This document shows, one piece after another, positions 48,737 to 60,776 of a stretch of DNA of 64,000 bases. Made by a program: the position numbers and the translations under genes. Origin of the DNA: Chrysaora quinquecirrha (lineage: Eukaryota > Cnidaria > Scyphozoa > Semaeostomeae > Pelagiidae). The stretch lies in contig JACTAT010000276.1 of NCBI GenBank assembly GCA_014526335.1, positions 62,001 through 126,000 on the forward strand. The letters are read 5' to 3'. The first letter of the stretch is position 1. Each line of letters starts with the position of its first letter. The notes beneath the pieces are model-generated. The model had not been told where the DNA came from, did not search any database, and saw only the letters and a program-made list of their open reading frames with translations.

Positions 48737-49085
48737 CACTCTTTTTTTATAAGAACCAGGAAATTTTGATTGAGGCTGGCTGTTCTTTGCCTTTTTTGAG
48801 CCTGAAATATTCTTAATCTGTTCTTTATTCCTTGGTTACTGAGACATTTAGATTTTGTCAGTGAATGTCTTTAGTGGTAATAGGGTTGTGTAAAAGTGAA
48901 TCATGCTTGTCTATTTCATTGTTTGCTTGCTATTTACGTTGTCTGACCGTCGTACTTTCATATTTAGCTGATACTCTCAGGGCTTATGAAAACGCCCAGC
49001 CTCGGCTTGTTCTTATTTTGTTCTTAAAATCTGGGCAAAATCCAGGCTCGTGTTCTTATAAAATTGTTCTTATAAAAAAAGAGTG
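48737..49085. mobile_element. MITE, subfamily C with CACTC ends
   Basis: 349 bp, flanked by TA (48735-48736 and 49086-49087). Ends are CACTCTTTTTTTATAAGAAC and inverse, with compensating GAGTG at the right. Interior words are TTCTTA. Confidence 0.75.
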
Positions 49086-49381
49086 TAAACTATTACGAGC
49101 CATGTGTTGTTTGTTTAGTTCAATCTAAATTTAGAAGTTGTTGTTGTTGTACAAGATAAGATTTTGATAGTCAGAAGCTGGAGAGGGAAGAGGGAAGAAG
49201 GTACCGCGTGAGGAAGAATTAATTCCTTCTTTCGTGCTGGACAGAAACAGAACAGGAAGAATTTCTCAAACTTTTCACTTTTGTGTTGATGACGACTTGA
49301 TAAAAAACTGGTAAACTGTCTGAAATATTTTATTTCTGTTTACATTTATCATCCCAGCTATTGCAAGAAGGTGGTACTCTC

Positions 49382-50080
49382 ACAGCTAGGGATATAAACC
49401 CGATCGGGAGGAAAGTAGCTCGATCGGGATGAAAGAAGCCCGATCGGGATGAAAACAGAAAAATTCTTTTGCAAATTTTCCTCCCGATCGGGATGAAAAT
49501 GCCAGGAATGTCTATTTACGTATTCCGGGGGATATTTTAGATGTCATTTTCGAAATCTACGCCCCAGAAAACCTTGTTATGTGTAAAAAAATTTTGGGGT
49601 TCCCCATGTGGATTTTCCAGAAATTGCGACTTTGTTAAAAATGACGTCATTTCCATTGTTCTACAGGCAGTTTATTGGAAATTTTGCGCGAAATTGTGTG
49701 GAGCAGGAAAAAATGATGATAATTTTCATAAAAATTAGTTTATTTAGAGAGAAAGTTCCAAAACATTAGGCCAGGTCAACGGAAAACACGCAAGAAGGGT
49801 GCAGAACAATGGAAATGACGTCATTTTTAACAAAGTCGCAATTTCTGGAAAATCCACACGGGGAACCCCAAAATTTTTATACACATAACAGGGTTTTCTG
49901 GGCGTAGATTTCGAAAATGACATCTAAAATATCCCCGAATACGTAAATAGACATTCCTGAGATTTTCATCCCGATCGGGAGGAAAATTTGTAAAAGAATT
50001 TTTCTGTTTTCATCCCGATCGGGCTTCTTTCATCCCGATCGAGCTACTTTCCTCCCGATCGGGTTTATATCCCTAGCTGT
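49382..50080. mobile_element. 699-bp palindromic element with CCCGATCGGGA words
   Basis: Arms of about 280 bp (49382-49665 and 49800-50080) are near-perfect inverted copies around a loop of about 135 bp. Near each outer end, CCCGATCGGGA(T/G)GAAA words recur about four times. The inner arm ends contain TGACGTCA. There is no coding potential. A target duplication was not clear. Confidence 0.8.
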
Positions 50081-50708
50081 CTCACTCATTCGTTTAGGCC
50101 CTGTGGCATCTATACCGCCTTTGGCTTGGCCGTCGTGACTTTAGCCCTAGTAACTGAAGAACAGTCAGCGATACTAGTAGTGACTCGAATACATCAAGGG
50201 AATTTATTTTCGCGGATTCTGTTCATTTCCGCAAAAATTATCTAGTTCCCGCGAAAAATCCAAATTTCATCGTATATCCGCGAAAATTCGTTCCCGCGAA
50301 ATTCCCAAAATATGCCTGTCCGTCAAAATAAGTATCCGAAATATCCAAAATTTCAAAAAAATCTTACAATTTCAAAGGCTTTTCCAAATCTAGGGAAATA
50401 TTTCATTGAAAAGACTGAATATAGTTTTTGCTTCCGTATTTACAGTATCATTTGTATCGTTTGTAAGATTTCTAGTCAAAGAAAGAAAACAAGGCACTCA
50501 AACTATTTCCGGTTTTTTTATATGAAAATCTTTTGATTGGCAAGATTTCTTGGTGTTCTGTGTCCTTGAAAATAAGTTCCTGTGAAATTCCCTTCACCAA
50601 CCAATCCACGAAAAACCCCAGAAGTATGTTCAATTTTTTCCGTGAAATTTCGAAGTGTACTGTTCTCAAACAACAGGGACATTGTTATCTACTTTTTAAA
50701 GCCGCCCA

Positions 50709-51085
50709 TCCTTTTTTCATCATAAGAAACCTGGCTTGGGGCCTGGTTCTAAAAGTTTCTTAATTTTTGGCCCAATTTTAGTTCTAAGAGTTTCTTAACA
50801 GTTTCTTAATTTAATGGAAATAAATTGCAGTAAAAAAACGTGAAATGTAGCAGGCAAATTATTAATATTATTGTATTACAAAGAATGAGCCATGGCTGTG
50901 CGAGAAATCGCATGGAAATGCTTGAGAATTGATTACTACGTCCACAAATGTGAGATCAGTATGTTGGAAACTGACACAAAAATTTCTTAAGTTTCTTAAC
51001 TCCTTCCTCCTAGCTCTAAAAGTTTCTTAACTTTTGGGGTGTCTAGTTCTAGGTTTCTTATAAACCGGTTTCTTATAAAAAAAAA
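50709..51085. mobile_element. MITE, subfamily B, both tips damaged
   Basis: The interior is nearly the same as the element at 18250-18641, including the AAATTATTAATATTATTG core. The left tip is degenerate (CCATCCTTTTTTCATCATAA) and the right tip runs into the AGCTGGGA element without the expected ACGTG-TA. Confidence 0.7.
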
Positions 51086-52711
51086 AAGCTGGGAAATTCC
51101 TAGAAAATCCTAGGAATTTTCTGGGTAATTACTGGGGATATTTCTCCCAGCTTTTCTGGGATTCCTAGGATTAAAAAAGCTAGGAAAATGAGCAAAATTC
51201 CTAGGAAAGCTGGGTAAATTTCACAGCCCCAATTTCTGGGATTTTCCTAGGAAAGCTGGGAAAGCTGGGGAAGCTAGGAAAATGAGCAAAATTCCCAGGA
51301 AAGCTGGGTAAAATTCACAGCCTCAATTTCTGGGATTTTCCTAGGAAACCTGGGAAAAACTTAAGCTGGCAAAGCTAGGAAAGCTGGGGACCTTGTCGTT
51401 TGTAGGTAAAAACATCAGGAACCCTTGAATTAACAAAGAATTTTCAAGTTAAAAAACTTCCATCATAAAACCATCTAAATTCAACAAATGTCAAAAAAGC
51501 ATAAAATTTTAAAAACTAATACTGAGCTATGATTAACAAAACTTCATCAGCAAGCAATAAGAATAATACACAACAGGATCAAAATTTGACAATTATATTT
51601 AACAAAAACAAAAACTTCTCTTATCTAGAAAAGTCTTAGCTCATCATCTGTTTGTTCATTTACAGTGCAGCAAAGTATGCAATGTTCTATTTCTTATCCA
51701 GTGTTAGCCACTGAAAGTGGAGATAAAAAGCTGTAAAGGTGGCAATAATTAAAACAAGAGCAGCAGAAGTAGTCAGGCTCTCTTAATTAGATCCTACCAA
51801 AAATGTCTGCACTTTGCATGGTTTTTGCCATCTGGATAAATAATGAATGTTTAGCAACATCATGAGTCTTTTTAGAGCTGAAGTTGAATATTCTGTAAGT
51901 TCATTTCTTCATTTACCTATAAAGAAAAGGACTTTAATAATATCGAAAATTTGTTAGCCAAATTGAAACTCATTTTACAAGCAAAGCCCAAAGTTTAAGA
52001 ATGCTCTTAGATTACTAAAAACAAAAATTACAAAAACGGAAAAGAAATGTTAGAAGACCTAAGTCAGAAAAGTTGCGACAGAAAACAGTGGAGGGATTTA
52101 ATTAAGCACATGATGTTGAACGCAACGGACATGTAGACTAGAGAAAAAAAGATAACTTCCTACCTCGCCTTGTTTTCATTATGAAGTTGTCTGAAAGAAA
52201 AAACATAAGATATTAGCAAAGAACTTTGGTATATCTCATTTGTCTATAGATAAAAATAAACATGTACCTTATTTGAAAAACTTTACTTAAATTCTGTAAC
52301 CAGAGAGGCAGCAGTTAAAAAGACCTTCTGGTGGGCCGACTGCTTGCTCGTCGTATTCTTGTCGTGTCAGCCCCGGCCTAGGCCTGTGAAAACTTGAAGC
52401 AAAAATTGGAAAGGAGCTATTCAAGGGCCCATAAATGACAAGAATTTCATAACTTAATTTAAATAAATCACCAGAAATAAAATTCTAAATGAATTAATTC
52501 GTCCACTTACCACTATCTCCGGCAGAAAACGTCGAAATGAACTTTCACTTCACGATCCACGCCATCAGCTGCTGGGCAAATAATTCCTAGCTTTCCCACA
52601 ATGCTGGGTTAAAATATTTGTCATCAAAAATTGAGCTAGGAAAAAAGCTGGGCAAACTGGGAAAATCCTAGGAAATCCTAGCTTTCCCAGTTGTAGTCCC
52701 AGCTTTTTTGG
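51082..52711. mobile_element. 1.6-kb element bounded by AAAAAAGCTGGGA inverted ends
   Basis: The left end AAAAAAGCTGGGA and right end TCCCAGCTTTTTT are inverted repeats. Subterminal regions on both sides are full of CCTAGGAAAGCTGGG and AGCTAGGAAAATGAGC words, including two roughly 100-bp tandem copies on the left. The 1.1-kb centre is AT-rich, with no recognised protein. A non-autonomous DNA transposon is the likeliest reading. Confidence 0.6.
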
Positions 52712-53204
52712 TACGGGCTGCCACTGGCTGTGCCTGTCAGCATGCTTCTTGTCGTTAAGTGTCCTAGTTGTTCTAATAGAGTTGATTTGTTTAGAATCTA
52801 AATATCACTTTTTGCACCTTTTTAATAAGAACTTGTTTTGTAGCACTCTAATTTTCTTATTAATCGAAGTCTGTTAAAAATGAATGGTATCTAATGATGC
52901 AGATTTAATGTCCAGGTAAAGAGGCACATCCCCACTTGAAGTGTTCAAAAATGTTTTGTTTTGCGATCTCATACATTTGCCTGAGTTGAGGCTGAAGTTC
53001 CCTAATTTTACAATAAAATGAGGCTGAAAGCTCCTTATACTGTTCATTGTTGTGCAATATGATTGTATGCTAATTTTTACAGCAAATTTGCTTTGTTTGC
53101 TAACTCTACATACAAATTGAGCTTTTTAGGGAAGTATGATTGGAAATATGCTGACAGATATGTTATTTAGCTGCATAAATCATCTCGTTCTTGAAGAAAG
53201 TTGC

Positions 53205-53318
53205 TCTTAGTTTTTTTATCCGAGCCTCATCAGTTCCTTTAAGTTCCTTAATTAATTTTTTTGGAATTTTCGGCCTTGAGTTCTTTACAAAGGTGTTCCT
53301 TATAAAAAAACGTTTATA
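53205..53318. mobile_element. MITE end fragment
   Basis: GTTCCTTTAAGTTCCTTAAT and a terminal GTTCCTTATAAAAAAACG before TTATA match one end of the MITE superfamily. A convincing opposite end was not found, although CACCTTTTTAATAAGAACT near 52818 is a candidate. Confidence 0.4.
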
Positions 53319-55190
53319 ACCTTTTCAGCTTGAAAGTTTTTTACTTTTAAATATTGTTTATAGAACAAAAGAAATAGATGAACAGAGTTAGGATTTGTGT
53401 CCCATAATTTCTGGGCTCAAGTGCCTTGAAACAAAAGAACTGTTCTTGGAGTTGTAACAATGCAAAGCCTTCTTTATTGTGTTATCCTCATCTTTGTCAT
53501 TGCTTAAGTCAGTTCAATTCCCATATGGAATTTCAAGCAAATAAGCAATAATTTTGCAGAAAGATTTATCGAGGCTTCCTATAGCTTTCTCAAGATATTA
53601 CTTGTGAGATTCTAGCAACACTAGGAAAAATGAGGAGTCCCTGTTAAGTTGTTGTCTAAAAGAGTACTTAAAGCTTTCTGCATATTTGTCAATATTTACA
53701 CAGTCTGTAGTTGTGAAACTTTATTTCTTTTCTACTAATTCGTGAAGTATTTTTGATGTGTTGTTTTGTTACCATTAAATTAGCATCAATTGTTATTTTT
53801 TCTACAATGACTAATATTCAGACTGCGAAAAACAGAGTTTATACTATGAATATATAATGTATTAACTTAACTCAAAAACCGTTAAAAAGTAAAAGTCATT
53901 TTCCTGCGATAAAGTTGTTTTGATAAGTGCTAAATTGTCTAATTCATTTTGATCAGTAATGTTTTATACTTTTATATCAAAAAAAGCTTTTTTTAGTTTT
54001 CACTTTCGTTCTGTATTACTATAGTTTTTTTCTCTATAGATAATGACTAATATTTGCCGTCTCTTTATCAGTAAGCAAAGTACGACACTGCAGAAACATC
54101 GCAAAAGAGCTGAAATAAACAAGTGAGCTACAACAAATTCTTCTTTTCACAAGGTTGAACAAAAATTTGTATCTATTTTGGCAGTTTTTCCAAAGTTAGT
54201 TTAAAGATTCTTTCCTCGATTCATTTTCCGCCAATGTTCCGTGATAATTCTCAAATTCCGTCATCTTGCAAAGAAAAAACTATCGAAATTTCGGCGAATG
54301 GTCTTCGTTGTCTAAAATTTTCATTTTGAACGCACCAAGTCCCCGATATGTAATGAAGTGAGTAGATGCGAAAGGGGCAAAATTGTGTGGTCAAATTTTC
54401 AGAGTCAGGAAAAAGTTACGGTCGCACGGTCATTGACCGGAGGAAGATCGATTAGAACAAAGGGAAATCGTTTGCTTCACCCGGAACTCACCCATTTTCC
54501 ATGGAAGGTTTTCAGCTACGATTAGTTTTGTCTGGAGGAAGGTTGATGAGCAGTTTTCTGGATTCTGCAAATTTTGTTGTCCGCTGGCAGGCGATGATAT
54601 CTTGCTTGCTCGATTGTTGTTGAACATTAAGGAGGGGATGTTTGGGTTTTACGGCTGCACGGTTTCGCCAGTACTTTGGCTCGGGTTTTCGGTTTTGAAA
54701 ATCTCTTCGGCGAACGGTTTTACGGCATTTCTGGGTAATTTTTCCTGTCTTTGATTAAGATTTTGTGTATCTGGTACTGAATGCGGAGGATAACGTCTCA
54801 AAAACTTGAAGTGAACAGTAAAAGTTGACTAACTTGGAGTTTTAATAGATTCTGTGCAATTTTTGTGAAAACGGAGACTTACAATCGTACCATACGGCTT
54901 TCTTCAAAATATTGCACGGTTTCACGTGTTTTTTAGCAAATTTTGAGCGGTTTTACGGTTTCCAGACCCCATAACACTTCCTCAATAAGCTCGCAATGAT
55001 GTACTGCGACCGTCCTAGTTAGCATTGTTTGAATTTACGTATCGAGCCTCGATGTCCTTATAAAATGTGTTCTTATAAAAGCTAATGTATTCAATTGGCC
55101 CTGAATTCCAGGTGAATGTACTTTCTCCTCCGCAAGGGGCCTCAAGCCCTTTGGTTCATTTCATGGCCAACTTTCCGTGCCAACAAAGTG
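53319..55190. other. spacer, no gene seen
   Basis: AT-rich spacer. A lone GTTCTTATAAAA tip near 55067 is another MITE remnant. No exon-like frame was convincing. Confidence 0.3.
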
Positions 55191-55201
55191 AAGATTATTA
55201 A

Positions 55202-55279
55202 GGTGTAGCAATGGGATCACCTCTAAGCCCTTTTATAGCTGGAAGCTTCTCGGTGGAATTAGAAGAGCCATTGGTTTGG
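55202..55279 (+). pseudogene. Penelope-like reverse transcriptase fragment
   Basis: In one plus frame the sequence reads GVAMGSPLSPFIAGSF then SVELEE, which matches the conserved AMGSPLSP block of Penelope-type RTs. The frame closes soon after and no flanking RT motifs were clear. Confidence 0.5.
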
Positions 55280-55626
55280 TTCCAGCGTTAACATTTATAT
55301 TCCGCATTGGGTTTCTAACAGGATGAATGTCTTGTGGGCCTTCTCGTGAGGATGGGGCGGCGCCCTGCTGCTGTTTGGGGTGGCGGGTGCGCTGCGTGGG
55401 ATGTCCCCCTCATGATGCAGGCCCTGGACTGCGGAGATCGTTTTCCGTAGTTAGGTGTAGCGTCTGGGGGTTAAGTAGTATTTTGGCGAAGATGGCTATG
55501 TATTGTAACGTTTGGACCACGTGATATTTTGTTGCCTAATTCGAACATTCATAATCTCGAACCATATTTGTGTTCCCCTTCGGTCATTTTATTCCAATAA
55601 TGAAGGAAAGGATGATATCCACTTGT

Positions 55627-55910
55627 AAAGGCCTGGCTAAACTTGGAGACATGTCGCGCGCGACATTGATGTCCCCTTGGTGTCTGCCAGTTTAGCCACC
55701 TCGAAAACTTTGTAGCGAGCGACAAAATTAGTAGCAAGAGGCATGAAAGTGTTTCTGGGAGGCAACAGAAACATTTCTTGTCTCCGCGACAGGCAAATGA
55801 ATCGAGGTACATGTTGCTCGCTTGTTACTCACTCGCATGTTTAGCCACCCTGGAAGACACGCCGAATACAGTGCCGTGCGCGAAAAGTCTCCTAGTTCAG
55901 CCATAGCTTA
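55627..55910. mobile_element. second MITE with GCGCGCGACA inverted repeats
   Basis: About 284 bp, the same family as 21306-21590. It starts GGCTAAACTTGGAGACATGT and ends with the inverse, with shared internal GAAACATTTCTTGTCTCCGC words. Confidence 0.7.
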
Positions 55911-56975
55911 ATACCGCACGTACTATGCAAGCCGCCTGCAAAGAACTTTAAGTCCTTCTCAATCCCTAAGAATGCACCTTTCAAGAGTTGTCTTTGCTGT
56001 GAATGTGAAGAGAACTTCTATAACTCAAACTTTGTTTTCCCCAAACTTCGTGTTATCAAGCGCCCGATAACAAGAACATTGGGCAACTCAAACAATGTCT
56101 ATCGGTTTGGATTATCGGAAGCGTGCTGTATCAATACCTATAGCTTTTTTTTACTGATTATAAGAGGGGCTGACAGGGGGGTATTTGGTACCGGTACCAC
56201 AATGTTTGTTACCAGGTTCCACCCGAATCGCAAGTATTGTTACTGTGTAATCCCAATTTTGCTCGAAGTTAACCACTGTGTCGGATGTAATAATAATAAT
56301 ACAGATGAATTGATAGAGGTACCAGGTCCACCATTTTTTCAGAATTTGATACCAGGTACCACCCCTCTGGTAGCGTCTGGTAGCATGATACCACTATCCT
56401 GCCACCTCTCTCTTATAAGCACAATTTTATAAGAACATTGACTCTGGAATTTGCTTAAAAATGAAAACTTTAAAAGAAAATTCGACCTGAGATTTGGTTT
56501 AAGAATATGAGAGAATACACCCGCTCTTATTAAGACTCCCCGCCAATTAAATTTGCATTAATATTGATATTTTTTAATGAACTTTGATGTTCTTTGTGTG
56601 AAATTTCACTTGTACACTCAATTAGTTGGTTAGAACTATGGATTTCCTTAGCCTATAAGCACTATAGGGTCCCCCACTTTTCGTTTCGGCAGTTCCAGAC
56701 AAAAGCAAACAAAGTCCGACCCCCGTTTATTCTGACCCCCCTATAAGATCCTGACGGTAGTTCCAACCCCCCGCCTATTCCAACCACCAGCAATTAGGCA
56801 CCTAAGAGAATATAATCATCATAAAAGATTATGAATAATAGTGAAGCCAGATTTCCTGGTTCTCTATAATAATAAGAGTGCGACCTTGACGATGAGTTGG
56901 TGGAGTGGGATGGACAAAAGGTCATAACCAAATGAAATAAAAAGCCAAAGAAGTTTTCGACTATTCTGTTTTCAG

Positions 56976-57203
56976 AGTATAACCTCAGTAAGTTATGTGA
57001 AGAATATTTCGAATTGGTATGACTTTGAAGTTGAATGTTTACAAAGCGGGAACTCTCAGTTCATACCCAAAGAGCACGCCTGTTTTTTAATTATTAAGTA
57101 AGGAAGTTTGCTTCTGTTTTTCTGTAGAATGGTTGAGCACTTTTCTGGACTCTGCCGTAAAGATTCAAATTTCGGGATCAATGCAAGATATTTGGATTTG
57201 TAA
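56976..57203 (+). other. two exon-like frames that join in phase, unknown product
   Basis: 56976-57097 (after TTTTCAG, before GTAAGG) is open for 40 codons plus 2 bases. 57128-57203 (after TTCTGTAG) completes the split codon and runs 24 more codons to TAA. The joined end reads PKEHACFLIIK then MVEHFSGLCRKD. The intron would be only 30 bp, which is very short. No homology was recognised. It may be a fragment of a gene whose other exons were not found, or a single broken frame. Confidence 0.25.
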
Positions 57204-58158
57204 CTTCGTCGTCTTATTTTCTTTACATTGACAACAGCTAAGGAATTTTGGAGAAAATTTCTTTACCCCCCACTCCAAACTCCTATGGCTGCTTATGAAT
57301 TTTATAAGTACCTATTTGTTGTTCAGCCTCTCAACTAATTGTTCCAATAACAAACTCTACAGTGGTAGAAATAAACATAAGATTGAAATATATTTGAAAG
57401 CACAGTTTGTATATCTTGTAGTACCTTCATGGGACTCTCGAAAGCTCATTTGAACACGCATTAATTCGATTGCTCTTTTGTTGCTGCTCTTTTCTTTAGA
57501 TTTCTCATCAAAACACATTCAAATGAAAAGTTTTTCAACCCACTCTCTTATCAGCTGGACATAAATCGTCTCGAATGTGGGCAGTTTATTCATGCTATTT
57601 AGCATATGTCATGTTGATGCCTTCATTATTTCATTGCTGTGATGCTGGTATCATTTTAGGTAAGTATGTTAGATTTTCATTTTGATTTCACATGGTTCGT
57701 TGTTTAAATATCATGGCAAGTCAATAAAAAATAAGTTTATTTCTAACTTTGTTTTCAACTATCGTGACCTGATAGTCCTTTACTTCTTTGCAGTTAGGCA
57801 TAGCTTGATATTGATTCTCTAGCCGGCTTAATTTACTGCATCATAGCTGAATAATACTACCATGTCTTCCCCACTTCTATTGACAATGTTTTCAGTTTAC
57901 CCCGATGATTCGTATCTTATTCCTTCATTGTCTGCGGAGGCACTACACCACTACATTTCAAATGCGCAGTGTAGGCTAGTAGCTTATCTCCTTGCAAATT
58001 TTTGCTAGAATTTAAAAGGACGTTTTAGATCCTCCATACCGTATGTGGTATGGTGGCCGTATTTGTCATTGTTCGCCGCAGCTTACATTAATTTTCAGCT
58101 TATCAGCAAGGGCAGCTTATAAATAAGCAAGGGCGGCTTATAGTCGAAATATAGGGTA
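57204..58158. other. spacer with one possible 5' exon
   Basis: A frame starting at 57575 (MWAVYSCYLAYVMLMPSL) ends at a strong GTAAGTA donor (57660) in phase 1. That phase would join in frame to the acceptor at 61313-61314 before the bursicon-like ORF. This could be an alternative upstream exon but is not needed for that gene. Confidence 0.2.
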
Positions 58159-58557
58159 CACGCTTTTTTATTTATAAGGAACCTACCTCAAGGCTTAGTT
58201 CTTAAAGTTCCTTATTTTTGGGCCTCTTTTGAGGCAATTGTAGTTCCAAAAGTTCCTTAATAGTTCCTTAATTTTAACTGCACATGCAGTGGTCTTAACA
58301 ATAAAAGAGAGACACTTGCATGTGAGCAAAGCTCGAGACTACTCAAAGAAATATTGGATACATTAACGTACAATTTATATGATTTTCGATTGCAAATGAA
58401 TGGAACCGGCTTTCTAATTCTTGATTATTTGCAGTGATAAAAGTATTCAACATTCAAAAGTTCCTTAATGATTTTCTCTTTAGTAGTATAAGTGTTTTGA
58501 ATTTTTGGGCCTTTTACATGCAGGTTCCTTATAAAGTGGTTATTTTAAAAAAGGGTG
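58159..58557. mobile_element. MITE, subfamily A
   Basis: 399 bp, flanked by TA (58157-58158, 58558-58559), with the full conserved core (TTTGCAGTGATAAAAGTATT). The right tip is slightly degenerate. Confidence 0.8.
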
Positions 58558-58559
58558 TA

Positions 58560-59927
58560 TGCATTATGCTTCCACTCACGAGAAACAATGATAAAATGCA
58601 GGACAAAATCTTTGTGTTCACTCATTTCGCACACGAAACGCTAGACATCGTAGTGCAACTAACTGTCGCAATGTCGCATTGAAGTCAATTTTGGCGTTTC
58701 AATAAATTGATAATTGCTGATTTTTTTGTTGGTTATTAAAAAAGTAGAAGGGCCATAACCCCTTCGGGCCCCATGTAAATCCGCCCCTGCTTTTCTCTGT
58801 GGATCCCTAACACCTAAACCTCTTAAGGCGATCCTATATCATTACTTTTACGCAAGTGATTCTTTATTAGATGCATCGAATTGAAATTTCTCTCGCATTC
58901 AGCTTAAGAGACAGGCACTTAGACGCTCTACCTCCAAAATGCACCTTTTAGATGACTGGGCTTCATTTGCCTTCTTTCATTTGAACAAACACGTGCATAT
59001 TGCAACTACACGGTAGAGGGCGCCTTTTTCAACATGAAAGAGGTCTGCAAAGGCCAGGGGATCGATGTTATGTTGGGCTGAGCGATGTGAGATATTCCTT
59101 GCATAATAGTTAGATTCCTAGTGCCGAATCTCCCCTCAGATTTCATCAACTTAATCAACAACCGGGAAAGGAGTCAAAGTGACAAAAGGAAGTCACCCAT
59201 TGGCACTTCCCCGACAGCGGTAGGATTTTCCCCGATGAGGGGGCTGGAGTTCCCCGACAAGGGGGCTGTAGCCCCTAGACTAATCCCCACCTGGCGCCAC
59301 CCTAAACTCCATATCTCTATGATATACACGGACAGATTATGACCCTAGCAACAGCAATACTCAGGCCTTGTTCAGGCATACCAAAATAACTGTTTTACTT
59401 TGACAATAATACGATGCAAATACAAGAGAGAAAATCTTCTCCAATTTCGTCAATTTAAACCATTTGAGGTGTCGCCCCTGATGGGTGTCACCCATTTTAC
59501 CGATGCCTTTTGATAGAAACCCTTAAGTTAGTTACACTAAATGCCTCTAAGAGCATTTGAACACAATTTTTTTATAAGTCGGGAAACCCAAGGAAAGGGG
59601 TACTTAGAAACACGATTTTGAACATGTTACAGACTACTGACTCCAGCGTAGGAGGTTCGTCTTCCTGCCTGCCATCATGGACAAATGCATACATTTCTAT
59701 GAATGCATAGCTAATATCTGACATTCAAAGAAGTCTGGCATTTTTCAAAAACGTAATTTGTTTCTATTTGACTGGCAGGTGTCTCGCTATCATAATCTCC
59801 AATGTTTATCAGATACCACGCTTTCGACTTTATTTACGCTTTTCATGATTAAAAGTTTGTAACAATTAGAAGTACATAGCCAGAAAATTGCATGTCTGAT
59901 AATGGCCTGAAGCAGTTTAAGCGTGAC
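58560..59927. other. spacer, no gene seen
   Basis: No gene or clear repeat border was recognised. The frame at 59121-59342 lacks protein features. Confidence 0.3.
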
Positions 59928-60480
59928 AAGCGTTTTTTTTTTATAAAGAACCACTTTATAGAACCTATAGAACTTTGTAACGTTACGAAGAACAGCTTAT
60001 AAAACCCATGTAGAAGGCCAAAAATATTAAAGAACTCGCACCACTACTAAGGACAATATCCCCAAGGAATTTTTCAATTTGAAACCTTCATCATAATGGC
60101 AAACTTTATAATTAACGTAGTTCAACACCAAGTTTTGAGGGTTGAGGATTGTCCAATCCCGTATGAACATGCAATGCAGGTCAAACACAACATCAGAAAA
60201 TATCAATTGAATAGGCCTGCTTCCTGCTTACATCTTGACTGACATCGTACATTTTCATATGTCAAAGCTCTTTCTTGCCTTTTTGTGTTTTTGCCTTGTT
60301 TTCCAGCCAGAATTCATGATTTTAATGTTTTTCTTGCGTCCGTGCTATTTTCGTAGCACTTGATGTGTAGTTGAAATTTAGGACCTATCAAGAAATTTTT
60401 GGTATTACAATTTGATCAAAAAGGGTGGAAAACTGTAGCACCTTTAAGAACTCTAGGCCGGCTTTAGTCCTTGAGCTAGT
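59928..60480. mobile_element. degenerate MITE, subfamily A-like
   Basis: It starts AAGCGTTTTTTTTTTATAAA and AGAACCACTTTATAGAACC, as in subfamily A, and keeps CATGTAGAAGGCC and AAAGAACT words. The rest is diverged and longer than usual, and the right tip was not located with certainty. Confidence 0.45.
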
Positions 60481-60776
60481 TTTGTTTGATCGTTGTAACA
60501 GCATTTGAATTTGTTTTAACACTATGTAACTCTATAACAACTTGCTGTAACACGCTCTCAAAGATTTCTTTCAAAGCTAATTCCAAAACTTTTCATCTAT
60601 AAGGCACTAAGTTTTCTAGAGTATTGATGGATCGGTTGCTCGATAAAATGCAACCATGTTAAGAATAACCTTTTAAGATAAAACAAGATTTTGTAAAGGA
60701 GTACCTATGGTTTGTTTGACTTATCCCATAGCAAGCTCTCAGGGGGGGGGGGGGTATCTAAGCCTAGTTTTGGACA

